64,000 nt of DNA from Riptortus pedestris (GCA_019009955.1 CM032230.1:121403001-121467000), one strand, 5' to 3'. Positions 35,041 through 46,048 are shown, counted from the stretch's first letter. Numbers and translations: made by a program. Notes: a model not told the origin generated them from the sequence alone.

Positions 35041-36183
35041 TAAAATTTTAAATTATTATGCCACGCCTAAAATATTAGTAAATATCTCCCTCAGTAAATT
35101 TTCAATTAACACATATTTTGGCATTTAAGCTTCGAGTAATGGTTCCTAATATAACAGCTGAGTGGGTTTACTAAAGAATAAAACCTAAAACAAGTGATAA
35201 CATCGATTAATGTTGAAGGTAGAGACAAATTATATATAAGAAAGTTTATTGGAAACTAGATTGTTTTTTTTGTTGTTTTTTTTATAATTTTACGAATAAT
35301 AAAAGAGATATTTCTAATATATATATTCGGAGTTAAGTAACCTCTATCAACGACCAAATTACGGAAATCGACCAAAGAATTACTAGTTCCAATGACGCTT
35401 TCTTCTCGTTTCCCAAGTCTTAACATCCAGGCAAATCTCACGTGTCTCTAAACAAAGGGTCTGTAACTCCATTACAGACCTGTACTCATGTTTGGCGTGA
35501 GACACGGCCGTTGACGGGTCCTGGAGGGCGAAAGTGGGATGGTGACTTAGGACTCTGGAGAAAAAAGACAATAGAGGAGATTATATCTGAAACGAGACCA
35601 TCGATGTCACATGTTAATATTGCCTTTGGATGGCAACTTATTTCGAATAAGAAATTTAGAAGGTGAATGACTGTTATATTGCCTCCTTGAAACACCCAAC
35701 AAACCTCAACATCATATAATAATGAGTTGCTGAAATGCTTGGCTTTGTCCGGGCAAACCTTGAATATTGAGTATATATAATATTCATTCTAAGACTTCAT
35801 TATACACAATATTCTCACGTTTCCTTCCCTGAAAACATTTGTTTTGCCAACATAGACTTCTGAGAAATAAGGAGAGCTGACGACATTTCTTCGGTTTCAG
35901 AATATAAATGTTTACATTTATAACATTTCTTACAATATTTAGTGTTCCGCAACTTCGGCGACTTGGCTCTTATTAGAGGTATAAAAGAAATGAATTAAAA
36001 AAGATCAACAATAGAATATAAGAACGAAACTATTGAAAATAATATTTAAAAATAAAACATTCTTCACTCAACTTATTAAAGTAAAAGGAGTTAATAGATT
36101 TATTTATTTTACAATTCAACCCCCGGTTGGGGTGACTCACCTAAGCTTCCCTAACGCAATTAGGACATTCTGCTTCCTCTAAT
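35041..36183. other. Unassigned, with a possible LINE 3-prime end
   Basis: Around 35940-35995 the words TGTTCCGCAACTTCGGCGAC and TTGGCTCTTATTAGAGGTAT before an A-rich run resemble the 3-prime ends of the LINE tails in this window. No coding part upstream was identified. Open frames near 35256-35695 on both strands have no recognisable motif. Confidence 0.35.
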
Positions 36184-36414
36184 TTTTGCAGATTTCCCTT
36201 AAGAGAAATCCGCTATTGAGGTTGTTCTCATGGCGCGAAATATTCCTTCAAATGTCCATTCATCTTAGCTAGGAGATGACGAAAGTGAGGTCCGTTCAAA
36301 TGCCATGAGTCGTATCAGAAATGTTTTAGGGCCAATCTTGGTGCACTATAATTGTTGTTATATATTCCTGTCAAGGGTCACCAATAAAAAACATTTTTTC
36401 GCTTAAACTTTATT

Positions 36415-36466
36415 GATACTGCCCTACATGTTTCATGGTCTATTATACCACCACTTCAGGGGCTCT
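36415..36466 (-). ncRNA. Hammerhead-ribozyme-like motif in a Penelope end
   Basis: Minus strand: CCCC, CTGAAGT (one change from CUGANGA), a GGTGGT/ACCAT stem II, then GAAACATGTA and GGGC. ACATGT would be a minimal stem III, GTA the cleavage triplet and CCC/GGG stem I. The last core base of CUGANGA is changed, so it is probably inactive. Confidence 0.5.
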
Positions 36467-36699
36467 TCCATTTTTAAAAATAATAACATTAATTTAAAAA
36501 AAAATTAAAAACATTAATTTAGTATAAGCCTATGATAATTCTTTACTAGATAGAGTGTTAACAAGTGCCTGCTTACGTATATATTTACTAAATCTAAATA
36601 CATATTGCTACATAAATTTCTGAAGTGCTCGTTTCCTTGTTCAGGTTCTGTGCTTCAGAAATATTAGTAGCACTCTGTATTTAGATTTTATTATTATTA

Positions 36700-36915
36700 T
36701 TTATTAACGTCCAATTTTTTTGCAACTAAGGCTAATTGGGACGGGTTATCTAAAGGTTACCACCCTTTTCTAATCAGGGTGGGACTTAGGATGTTATTTA
36801 ATGAATTTCGTCACTAAATAATTTCCTTTGCCCAGGCTAGAATTGAACTCGCCACTCTAGGTTTACCATGTGAAATTAAAGCCAACGCTTTAACTCACAT
36901 GGCTAACCTGAGCCC
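36700..36915 (-). mobile_element. tRNA-derived SINE, reverse orientation
   Basis: GGCTAATTGGGACGGGTTAT, TTTTCTAATCAGGGTGGGAC, GGCTAGAATTGAACTCGCC and TTAACTCACATGGCTAACCT match the SINE family in reverse. It sits in the loop of the Penelope inverted pair. Confidence 0.75.
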
Positions 36916-37004
36916 CATTATTTTGATTTAGTAAATATATACGTAAGTAGGCACTTATTAATACTCTATCTAAAAAAAAATTATTATAATAATTTTTTGA
37001 AAAG

Positions 37005-37060
37005 GGGGAGCCCCTGAATAGGTGGTATATAGACGACGAATGACGTAGGACAGTATAAAT
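37005..37060 (+). ncRNA. Decayed hammerhead-like motif, opposite orientation
   Basis: Counterpart of the motif at 36415 in the right arm: CCCCTGAATAGGTGGT ... CGACGAATGACGTAGGACAG. Both core blocks carry changes. Confidence 0.3.
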
Positions 37061-37200
37061 AAAGTTTAGGAGAGAACTTTTTTTTATTGATGACCCTTGC
37101 CAAGAAAAAAAGGCGAATATATAAAAATATTGGGTCCAAAATAAGAAGAATAATTGTTGTTATATATATTATATATTTTATCGTAACTCTAATATTATGA

Positions 37201-38305
37201 TAATTGAGGAGGTCTACGTAAAAAGGGCGTATGGCGGTATAAGCCCTTTTTGCGGAGATGACATTTTTAGATTCCTTGTGGTCTCTTTTATATCTGTACG
37301 AAATTTCGTGTTTATATCTCTTTAATTCACCTTTTACCACCTCTTTGAATGAGCTGGTGTTTAGCCTGCTTTCTGCTATTGTGATTCGTAAACATTCTAT
37401 ATTGAGTGCAGTGTAAATTATGAGGTTGTTTCGTTTGTTGCTGTGCTTTTTAAAAAGGAGCAATTTGGAGGAAGTTATTAGTTATTATAAGATGAACGTA
37501 TTTTCAAAACTTTGAAGAAAAGAAGGAAAAAATGAATCTTTTAAAGATCGCATAAACAATAAGAATAAACGATATTCGGATGAATCGTATACTTCAACAG
37601 AAGGTAGGATGGATACTAAGAACTTTACCTCGATATTGAACTGTTGTAAGCAAACCTGTGGAATTAAAGTTACTGCAAATGAGCACGAGAATTTGTTTGA
37701 TCATTTTTATGGTTGTGATAAAGTACACCAAGACTCACTTCTTGCGGGATACCTTATAGTGCTTCCACTCACTGTGTACCAGCACAAAAACACAGAGACA
37801 TACTGTGCAACTATTCAGTAAAATGCAGCGGAACTCCTATTAATGTTTGTCTCAAATGTTTACTCAGCCTTTACCAAATTTCTGAAAAACGCCTTCGTGT
37901 CATTCAGGGAAAAGTACTTTCTGGTAGTAATTTCACTGAGAAAAGAGGATCCTATACTGTAACGTTTCTTATACAGTATTATTTTATTAAAAAACTAACT
38001 TTCTACATATAGCTGTAAATGTGTTTTTATTTTAGTTCTTATTCAATAATATCAGATCTTACTTGGCAATGTCTATGCAAGAAGGGCGTATGTAAGGTTA
38101 TATTTAAAAGGAGTTTATTTAATATTTTTAACGAATTTTTTTTAGATTTCTGCATAAATTGCATCACTAAAAATTGAATATAACTTCATTACTTTCATTA
38201 CAAGTTTTAGGTTAAACGGTACATACAAGTGAAATTTTGCACTCGCAATATCTCAATACTAGGTTTTCAGTTATCAGCCCTTTTTACGTAGACCTCCTCA
38301 ATTAC
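37201..38305 (+). mobile_element. TIR DNA transposon with transposase-like fragment, superfamily unknown
   Basis: The left end TAATTGAGGAGGTCTACGTA then AAAAGGGC is repeated inverted at the right end (GCCCTTTTTACGTAGACCTC then CTCAATTA), an inverted repeat of about 27 bp. AATT occurs at both edges and may be a target duplication, but it is palindromic, so the boundary is ambiguous. Inside, on plus, a Cys-rich frame at 37609 onward is broken by one frameshift. It lies inside a HINE-like copy. Confidence 0.7.
37609..37965 (+). pseudogene. Transposase-like N-terminal Cys-rich fragment, frameshifted
   Basis: First frame: SILNCCKQTCGIKVTANEHE then NLFDHFYGCDKVHQDSLLAG. After a frame break near 37818 the next frame gives KCSGTPINVCLKCLLSLYQI then SEKRLRVIQGKV and EKRGS. 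The pattern of a Cys pair, L-F-x-x-F-Y, a later V-C ... F/C-L-S-L ... I-S-E-K-R-L and a K-R-G resembles the N-terminal half of a transposase-like protein family that I remember as frequent in insect genomes, but I cannot name the superfamily. No catalytic domain is visible before the right TIR, so the element is internally deleted. Confidence 0.5.
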
Positions 38306-38462
38306 GTGTAATTACTTGTTTTTAGTCTATAAAATAGCCTCTTTCTACTCATCGGATTTTTACCTAGAAATTGAGAATAAATGAAGAGATGAGATCACTA
38401 TTCTGTCATCCCAGAACGTTGGAAATCTGCTTAGATTGCGTAGCCCTTGCGTGGTGGACTTT

Positions 38463-38864
38463 TACTGCTGGAGATACGCAACTACCTAGAACAGAGTTTT
38501 ATAAGAAATTGGCTCTGATATATGTGATAACCTTCCAAATAGATTCCTACAAGTGGTTGACTTAAACTTTGTGTGTCGATTTTAAATTTTAACATTTTAA
38601 ATAAAAACACACCCATTTCTGCTTTGCGATGAATCTACCATTCTGGTCGCGTTTGCCTTAGTAAACTTTTCAACTTCATGTGATTTTTACCCTTGAATGC
38701 CCGGAGGCATTATGTGAAACTACAGGAGAATTAATTAGTTTTTAATAATTACAATTTTTTTATTGGCTTTTGAACTAAAGTGTTGTGTAATTAGTTTTTG
38801 GAGGCCATAGCTCAGTGTATTTAATTATTGTCAACGTTGGTCAGAATAAAATATGACATAAATT
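38463..38864. other. No recognised gene
   Basis: Short AT-rich spacer without recognised features. Confidence 0.4.
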
Positions 38865-39089
38865 AAAAAATAAAAACATTTATAGAATACTAAATTATCA
38901 ATAAGATTGGATCTAACACTTTTACGATCCGAAGTATAATAACAGAGATATTTCAAAATTAACCCCTCATATAACCCCCTCTCCCCCACTGGTTCGATTT
39001 CAACCATTAACGAACTTAAATCTTTATTTTGGCATAAAACGTTTTAATTTCGAGTTTGGTAACTATCAAATCAAAATTGAGCGTTAACA

Positions 39090-39152
<63 letters not shown>

Positions 39153-39560
39153 TAGTCTGTTATAGCTCTAGCGGTCGCTCTTTTCTTCTTCTCGTTGTCA
39201 AACTCGATATATAATCGTTTTATGTAAAAATAAGGTTCAATTTCATTAATGGATGAAATCAGACCAGATGAGGGTGGGGTTTAAAGAGAGGGGGTGTGTC
39301 GAAAAAACAAAATATCTCTGTTATTATATTTCGGATCGGAAAATGATACAGAACCAATATTATTGCAAGTGTTGGTATATACGTATGCTCTTTATCATGA
39401 ACCGAGATATTTGGACTTTTTAAATTTTAGCCATCAGTAAACCCCCGCTTTTACATATTAACAATAAGCTATTTTATCATAAAACAGTTAATTGGAAGCT
39501 TCAATGCCAAATATAGTTTTCAACAGTCCATTTTAAATAGAAATAAATAACATATGGTGA
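38865..39560. mobile_element. Two HINE-like halves joined head to head at a (TA)n tract
   Basis: Left of the TA run the family reads in forward orientation (ACGATCCGAAGTATAATAAC, ACTGGTTCGATTTCAACC, TTTCGAGTTTGGTAACTATC). Right of it the same interior half reads in reverse (CTAGCGGTCGC, AAACTCGATATATAATCGTT, TGGATGAAATCAGACCAG, TTTCGGATCGGAAAATG). Neither half continues to the 3-prime palindrome. The result is a large imperfect palindrome centred on the TA tract. Confidence 0.75.
39093..39150. repeat. (TA)n microsatellite at the centre of an inverted HINE pair
   Basis: Pure TA run of about 58 bp forming the junction between the two inverted halves. Confidence 0.95.
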
Positions 39561-39889
39561 GATGAGGTCACAAGTATAGCTATTAACAGACTTTAATTTT
39601 TAGTTTGACTCTGTCACTTCTCTACCGTACTGAAGTAGTATTTTTATTTTATGGCTATATTTTAGCTGCTTGGGCACTACTAATCAATCAATTTGAGTCG
39701 GAACTAATGGCAAATTGAAAAAAAAGTGTTATCTGAATTATTTATTTTTGATGACTTTCTGCTTTTTAATTTGTGAAGTGAATTTCAAAAGGTAATTTTT
39801 ACAAAAGAAAATGATAAAAAAAAACACTTGTGGAATGAATCAGCACAACTAATTTGTATTATGTGCTTACAAATAATGTTTTCAAAATG

Positions 39890-40016
39890 TTTTTTAGCAG
39901 GTTTCCCTTAAGGGAAATCAGCTATTGAGGTCGTACTCATGACGCGAATTTCGAAAAATTTCTTCAAATGTCCATCGATCCTACCCAGGAGATGACGAAA
40001 ATGAGGTCCGTTCAAA

Positions 40017-40083
<67 letters not shown>

Positions 40084-40871
40084 CCTACCCAGAAGATCAC
40101 GAAAATGAGGTCCGTTCAAAATTTTATATATATATATATACATATGTATGTATATATATATATATATATTTATATCTGTCTGTTAACACTCTAGTGGTCG
40201 CAATTTTTATTTAATCGTCACCAAACTCGGTATTTAATCGTTTTAGGTAAAAAGGAAGATCAAGTTCGTTAACGGCTGAAATCGGACCAGTGGGAGGGGG
40301 GTTTAGAGTGGGGATTTTCGAAAATTAGAAATATCTCCGTTACTATACGTCGGATCGACAAATTGTATAGAATCAATCTTATTGCAAATTAAATGTACTA
40401 TAAATATTGTTATATACATGTATTCTCTATCTTGAATATTAACCGAGATATTTGCATTTTTCAGTTTTCAGCCATCAGCAAACCGCCACTTCTACACATG
40501 TTACATAAACAATACTCTGCTACATAATAAATCACATTATTCGAAGTTTAAATACCAAAAATTGTATTCAAGAGACCTTTATTATACGAGATACATGCAT
40601 ATATGTACTAGATATAGTAAATAGTTCTCAATAAAATTAATGTTATATTCTGATATATTTCAGTAATTGTTTTTCTTTCCGGTGTGACCCGTTTCTTTAC
40701 ATTTCTAACCTAACGCTTCCTGTCGGCAGGTTATTAAAATTGGATGAAACATTTCTTATTATCCGTTTGTATTTATTCACGTTGGAGTTGTGTTACCAGT
40801 ACGTAGATATATCTAATAGTAAACAACACGAGGGAAATCTGCTTAGTTTACGCAGCCCCTGCGTGACGGAC
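39890..40871 (-). mobile_element. HINE-like element, long form, duplicated microsatellite module
   Basis: Starts TTTTTTAGCAGGTTTCCCTT and ends GCAGCCCCTGCGTGACGGAC. The block CGATCCTACCCAGGAGATGA ... GGTCCGTTCAAAATT plus TA run (to 40079) is followed by a second near-identical block and a second TA run (40080-40170). The interior and the long-form 5-prime block follow. Confidence 0.85.
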
Positions 40872-40904
40872 TTTTTTTTATCTATGGTAGACTCAATATT
40901 TGTA

Positions 40905-40955
40905 TCCGCTCAATGTTTATCTGCCTAGTGTACACAGCTCCTGCGTGACCGAATT
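40905..40955 (-). repeat. Extra HINE-like 5-prime terminus in tandem
   Basis: Thirty-odd bases beyond the end of the previous copy a second terminus occurs: TATCTGCCTAGTGTACACAG then CTCCTGCGTGACCGAATTTT. It has no body of its own. Confidence 0.6.
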
Positions 40956-42049
40956 TTTGGCGTCTGTGAGGTCCGATGTAGATATCAAGACAGTTTTTGA
41001 ACAGCTCACCAATACAAGAAGAATAGCAAGACTTTGCTCAAGGTGATATCTTAAAAGTTAGAATCACGGAACGAGACCCAGCCGGGAAGTCAGTATTTCA
41101 GTAAATCCGCTCAAACAAGTATTTCATTTTTATTTTTAGCGCCAATGCTCCACAGATTGTGTACGGGGGTGGCTACCGTTGCCGTGGGGTAACTGCTCGG
41201 CGATAAACTAATTTGATTGAGGGAATGCTTACTGGCCTGCTGAAAGGGGACACTTCCATTTTATGTTATAGCAGGGAAGCAGTTCTGGCTAATAGCAGCT
41301 GTAGAAGTATGTGCCCGTTATGGAGGGTTAAGCACCGTATAGAAGCGGCTTTGGCACCGGCCATTAAACTATGGTATTCGGGTGGGGGTGGCAGAAGAAT
41401 GGAAACTATACCCATACATACAAAATGGGATACACAATTTTTAGAAATACATTTGAACAATATATATACATATATATTGTTCGAAAGATATTTTTTTTAT
41501 ATAGTAAAAATTTAATAATTTATTAAAATGATTAGAAACATTTAAAATTTGTAATGGGCTGTTTTTTACTTCTTTGAACTAGGTAAAGGTTTTTTATTTT
41601 CTTCTGTTCAGTATCCCTGAAATGAGGGAGTATATTTATAAAATTATTTCCAATTGTACGTCCCATCTGTCGGTATTACGTACAGTGGAGTGGGCTGTTT
41701 ACAAAAATCATTTTTCATAAAATACAAATCAATTATTCTATACTCAAATTGTAAGGCTTCATTATACACAATATTATAAAATAATATAAAAAACCTACGA
41801 AAAACAAGAAAATATGAATAATTTGCTAAATAATTATACTACGAAAATGAATAGAACAATTGTAGATCATTAATAGTTTTTCTAGTTTTATAATATTCTT
41901 GAAGCCAACTCATAATTACTCCCTATTCCTCTTCCGGTTTCAGGCATTAACTATTACTATCTTCAGTTAAATATCGAGTATAGAATAGATCAAGTAAACA
42001 TTTTTGCGCTAAGAATATAAAATCTTAAATGATGACGTCATCACACTAC
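40956..42049. other. No recognised gene; weak HINE-like patch near its end
   Basis: An open frame of 100 codons at 41213-41515 has no recognisable motif and an equally long frame opposes it. Near 41930-42000 CTTCCGGTTTCAGGCATTAA and GTTAAATATCGAGTATAGAA may be an old family fragment. Confidence 0.35.
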
Positions 42050-42610
42050 ATATATGTATGTACCTCATACCGAAAATTTCTATGGAAACAATATATGGAA
42101 TTTAATCTTCAAATAAAGTAATCGATGAAACGAAAGATAATTGTAAATATGACATGAGCAGGAATGGAGGATTACTGAAGTCTTAAAAATAAAAAGTGCA
42201 AATATTTTGGTTAATGTTGAAAATCGAGAAAATACGTATATAACAACATTTATAGGCCATTAAATTTGCAATAAAATTTCTCTTACACAATTATTTAATT
42301 TTAAGTATAATAATGGAGATATTTCGAATTCCCGAATTACACTTTCTCTAAACCTCCACTGCCACTAGTCTAATTTCAGACATTAACTAACTTGATCTTT
42401 ACTTTGACATAAAACATTTATAAATCGAGTTAGGTAATGATAAGACGTGAATTGCGGCCACTAGAATGCTAACAGACGTCTAAATATTTTCATCGGACCT
42501 CATTTTTGTCATCTTCTAGGTAGTCTCGATGAACATTTGAGGAAACTTTTCGAAAATACGTCATGAGCACAAACGCAATATGTGATTTCCCTTATGAGAA
42601 ATCAGCTAAA
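42050..42610 (+). mobile_element. HINE-like element, forward, old subtype
   Basis: GCAAATATTTTGGTTAATGT, TAATGGAGATATTTCGAATT, GATTTCCCTTATGAGAAATC and AGCTAAACATAAG. The 3-prime palindrome carries TTATGA in place of TTAAGG. No microsatellite remains at the slot. Confidence 0.75.
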
Positions 42611-42654
42611 CATAAGTAGTACTTACAAAACCGCTGCAGGAGTGCTTTACTTAG

Positions 42655-43320
42655 TTTTGAACTGAAAAACAATTACTGTAATATATCTGAATATAACGTA
42701 TTAATTTGATTGGAAACTATTTACTATATTTAGTACTGTAATATATAATGAATCAGAATCATTTTTATCTCAATCAATCAAATTTATTACTCCCAAAACT
42801 AAAGAAGGGGAGCGGTCACCAAACATATTTGCGTCTCGTATCTCGTATAATAAGTGTCTCTTGAAAACTATATTTGGTATTTAAGCTTCGTATGATGTGA
42901 TTCGCTGAAGGCTGAAAACGGAAAAATACAAATATCTTGGTTAATTTTAAGGTAGAGAATAAATGAATATAACAATATTTATAGCACATTTAATTTGCAA
43001 TGAGATTGGTTCTAATTTTTTTTTTCGATCCGACGTATGGTAACGAAAATATTTCGAATTTTCAAAATTCTGCCCCTCTCTCCTGGTTCGATTTCATTCG
43101 GTAACGAACTTGATCTTTATTTTTACATAAAATGGCTAAATATCGAGTTTTGTAATGATTAAACAATAATTGCGACCGCTACTGATATATACAGTTTTGA
43201 ACGGACCTCATTTTTGTCATCTTCTAAGTAGTCTCGATGAACATTTGAGGAAACTTTTCGAAAATACGTCATAAGTACAAACGCAATATGTGATTTCCCT
43301 TATGAGAAATCAGCTAAACA
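42655..43320 (+). mobile_element. HINE-like element, forward, same subtype as 42050
   Basis: Long-form block AAACAATTACTGTAATATAT to ATTTAAGCTTCGTATGATGT, the interior, and the end GATTTCCCTTATGAGAAATC then AGCTAAAC. Its 3-prime quarter and about 60 bp of following sequence closely match the previous copy and its flank. Confidence 0.75.
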
Positions 43321-44008
43321 AAAGTATTATTTACAAAACCGCTGCAGGAATGCTTTACTTACTTCTGAACTGCCGCACTGAGTAATGGAAACTCCATTCA
43401 TTTCTAACTCATCAACATTACGTCCCTAGCATTCTTTTTTTATGACCAAATATAGTCGACCAAATAATATATAAAAATACACCTTAAATGTGTTATTAAT
43501 ACTTTAGTATATAATAATTAACATATTTAAGAAATTAAAGAGAGATAGTATTAAAAAGTAGAGTGGTGAAAAGGGCTGGGAACTCATTTCCCCTTCGGTG
43601 CGGTATCTTGTAAATAGGCTGGTTTTGTGTACGCCCCCTTCTTATCACCAGCTGGAGGACGGAAGGGTCCTTATCACTCCAACAGTCACTGCTGGACTCG
43701 AGGCGAAAAATAATACACTCCTCAGTTCTTCTTCAGTTCACCCATTTGCATTTGAGAAAAGGTGTATAAGCAAATTCACTTAAATATGCCATCGAAAAAA
43801 ACAACATATGTCTCCCCTTATGGACGCCTCGCAACCCGAGAGGTGTTAAAGTCTAAATCGTTTGGCAATTCAGTGGCCAAATTTCTAAAATATCAGTGGA
43901 ATCAATATCAGAGAAAATTAATTGATTATAAGTAGCTACATAAAATAAAAATTCTGATGTGTGTACCATGGGACCTCCTTATTCTCTTATTAAACTAAAT
44001 TAACAGAA
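43321..44008. other. No recognised gene
   Basis: Begins with flank sequence duplicated from 42610 (ACAAAACCGCTGCAGGA). A 61-codon frame at 43598 has no recognised motif. Confidence 0.4.
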
Positions 44009-44947
44009 GTCCGTCACGCAGGGGCTGTGTAAACTAAGCAGATTTCCCATGTGAAGTGTTACAATAGAGAAATCTGCATACTAGTAATACAATACCACCG
44101 TGATTAAATACAAACGGTAATGAGAAATCTTTAAGTTAATTAAAATAAATTCCCAACTGAAACGGCTTCTGAACTGTAAGAATAGTTTATATTTTAATAA
44201 CTCAAATTTTAGTAGTCTAAGAACTAAAGAAGGGGCGGGGGCGCGGATGAACAGAACGTATTTGCATAAATCTCACAATGTAACGAAGGTAAGGTAAGGT
44301 TAGAAACGACAGGTAAGGTTAGAAGAAGCTTCCACCTGAGCCGAGCAATGACGGAAATGTCCGACCTAAACCGAACTATATCCAACCACAGACTTCATAA
44401 AAATGCAAATATCTCGGTTAATATTCAAGATAGAAAAAAATTTATATAACAATATTTATAGTAAATTTAATTTGCAATATGATTGGTTCTACACAATTTT
44501 TCGATCCGATGCATAATAACGGAGATATTTTGAATTTTCGAAAATCCCTCCTCTAAACCCCCCACCTCTTGTTCGATTTCAGCCATTAACGAACTTGATC
44601 TGTCTTTTTACATAAAACGGTTATCGTGGACCACCGTAAAATATCGTGAACCACCACATTGCAGACACCGCTGGAAATATGCCGGAAACAACACCTGTAA
44701 TAAGTCCCAGCGAAGAACTTTGAAACAACGTAAAACGGTTAAATATCGAGTTTCGTAACGATCAAACAAAAATTGCGACCGCTAGAGCGTTAACAGACAA
44801 TTATATATATATATACATATATATAATTTTGAACGGACCTCATTTTCGTCATCTCCTTGGTAGGATCGATGGACATTTGAAGAAATTTTTAGAAAATCGC
44901 GTCATGAGTATGACTTAACGATTCCCCTTAAGGGAAATCTGCTAAAA
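44009..44947 (+). mobile_element. HINE-like element, long form, with a 109-bp insertion
   Basis: Starts GTCCGTCACGCAGGGGCTGT and ends CCCTTAAGGGAAATCTGCTA then AAA. The interior AAAACGGTTAAATATCGAG is interrupted at 44623 by 109 bp bounded by AAAACGGTT on both sides (44614-44622, 44732-44740). A short TA tract with a CAT interruption lies near 44802-44824. Confidence 0.85.
44623..44731. mobile_element. Small unidentified insertion with 9-bp flanking duplication
   Basis: Begins ATCGTGGACCACCGTAAAAT and ends TTTGAAACAACGT. It is richer in GC than the host copy. It has no inverted ends and no A tail, and I do not recognise it. Confidence 0.55.
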
Positions 44948-45062
44948 CGGCCTGTGCACTTAATTGAAAATGATGATAAAAACTAATTAAATTAAATTAA
45001 AATAATAAGGATATGTTTCTATAATATAAAAATTTATATAAAAACTAAGTAATTACAAAAAC

Positions 45063-45518
45063 GTCCGTCACGCAGGGGCTGCGTAAACTAAGCAGATTTC
45101 CCACGTAAAGTTTTACAATAGAGAAATTTCAGAATAGAGAGTCAAACAGTTACGGGAACGGCCCGAACTAGCTCTTGACGGAAACTCACGACTAGACCCG
45201 AAGTTAGCCGATCTCATCTCAGAAGCTGAAAACAGAAAAATGCAAATATCTCGGTTAATATTCAAGATACAGAATACATGTACATAACATTATTTATAGT
45301 AAATGTAATTTGAAAAAAGATTGATTCTATACAATTTTTCGATCCGACGTATAGTAACGGAGATATTTCGAATTTTCGAAAATCCTCCCCTCTAAACCCC
45401 CCTCCCACTGGTCCGATTTCAGCCATTAACGAACTTGATCTTTATTTTTGCATACAACGTTTAAATATCGAGTTTGGTAACGATCAAACGAAAATTGCGA
45501 CCGCTAGAGCGGTAACAG

Positions 45519-45578
<60 letters not shown>

Positions 45579-45704
45579 TTTTGAACGGACCTCATTTTCA
45601 TCATTTCCTTGGTAGGATCGATGGACGTTTGAAGAAATTTTGCGAAACTCGCGTTATGAGTACGACCTCAATAGCTGATTTCCCGTTAGGGAAATCTGCT
45701 AAAA
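45063..45704 (+). mobile_element. HINE-like element, short form
   Basis: Starts GTCCGTCACGCAGGGGCTGC; (TA)n at about 45525-45577; ends GGGAAATCTGCTAAAA with one change in the palindrome (CCGTTAGG). Confidence 0.88.
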
Positions 45705-45923
45705 ACAATTATAAAAGGATAAGCTAACAAACGTCCTCCACACTTAGCATGCAGAGGACATTCGTGGCGAGCCACCCCATCTTCAGTGCTCTGTGACACA
45801 ACAAATACATTTATATAAAACCATGCAATATAAATAAATAATATAAGTCAAATAATGTCAACATATTAATAAAGTTAAAAACAAATATATATATACGTCG
45901 TCCGGAACGCATCCCCTTATACA

Positions 45924-46048
45924 CTTTTAGCAGTTTCCCCTTAAGGGAAATCAGCTATTTAGGTCGTACTCATGATGCAAGTTTCGAAAAATTTCATCAA
46001 ATGTCCATCGATCCTACCCAGGAGATGACGAAAATGAGGTCCATTCAA

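Larger units (their letters stand above)
36366..37149. mobile_element. Inverted pair of Penelope-like ends with a SINE between
   Basis: The left arm (36366-36600) and the right arm (36920-37149) are inverted copies: CTTTATTGATACTGCCCTAC and CACTTCAGGGGCTC on the left match the reverse of AGCCCCTGAATAGGTGG and GGACAGTATAAATAAAG on the right, and ACGTATATATTTACTAAATC matches the reverse of the sequence near 36925. The 18-bp ATAATTGTTGTTATATAT stands on both sides (36348-36365 and 37150-37167), consistent with a target duplication. A SINE copy occupies the loop. The same end sequence recurs at 62745-62960 beside a GIY-YIG frame, which identifies it as Penelope-like. Confidence 0.65.
36184..38462 (-). 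mobile_element. HINE-like element, composite: interrupted by two other elements
   Basis: Starts TTTTTGCAGATTTCCCTTAA, continues through GACGAAAGTGAGGTCCGTTC and CCAATCTTGGTGCACTATAA, and ends at GGAAATCTGCTTAGATTGCG then TAGCCCTTGCGTGGTGGACT. The family normally has about 0.7-0.9 kb; the extra length is a Penelope inverted pair (36366-37149) and a TIR transposon (about 37201-38305). Confidence 0.7.

Noticed and set aside
36984..37463. 159-codon minus-strand open frame
   Set aside because: It runs through the Penelope arm, its flanking repeat and the left end of the TIR transposon, so it is a chance frame over element junctions.
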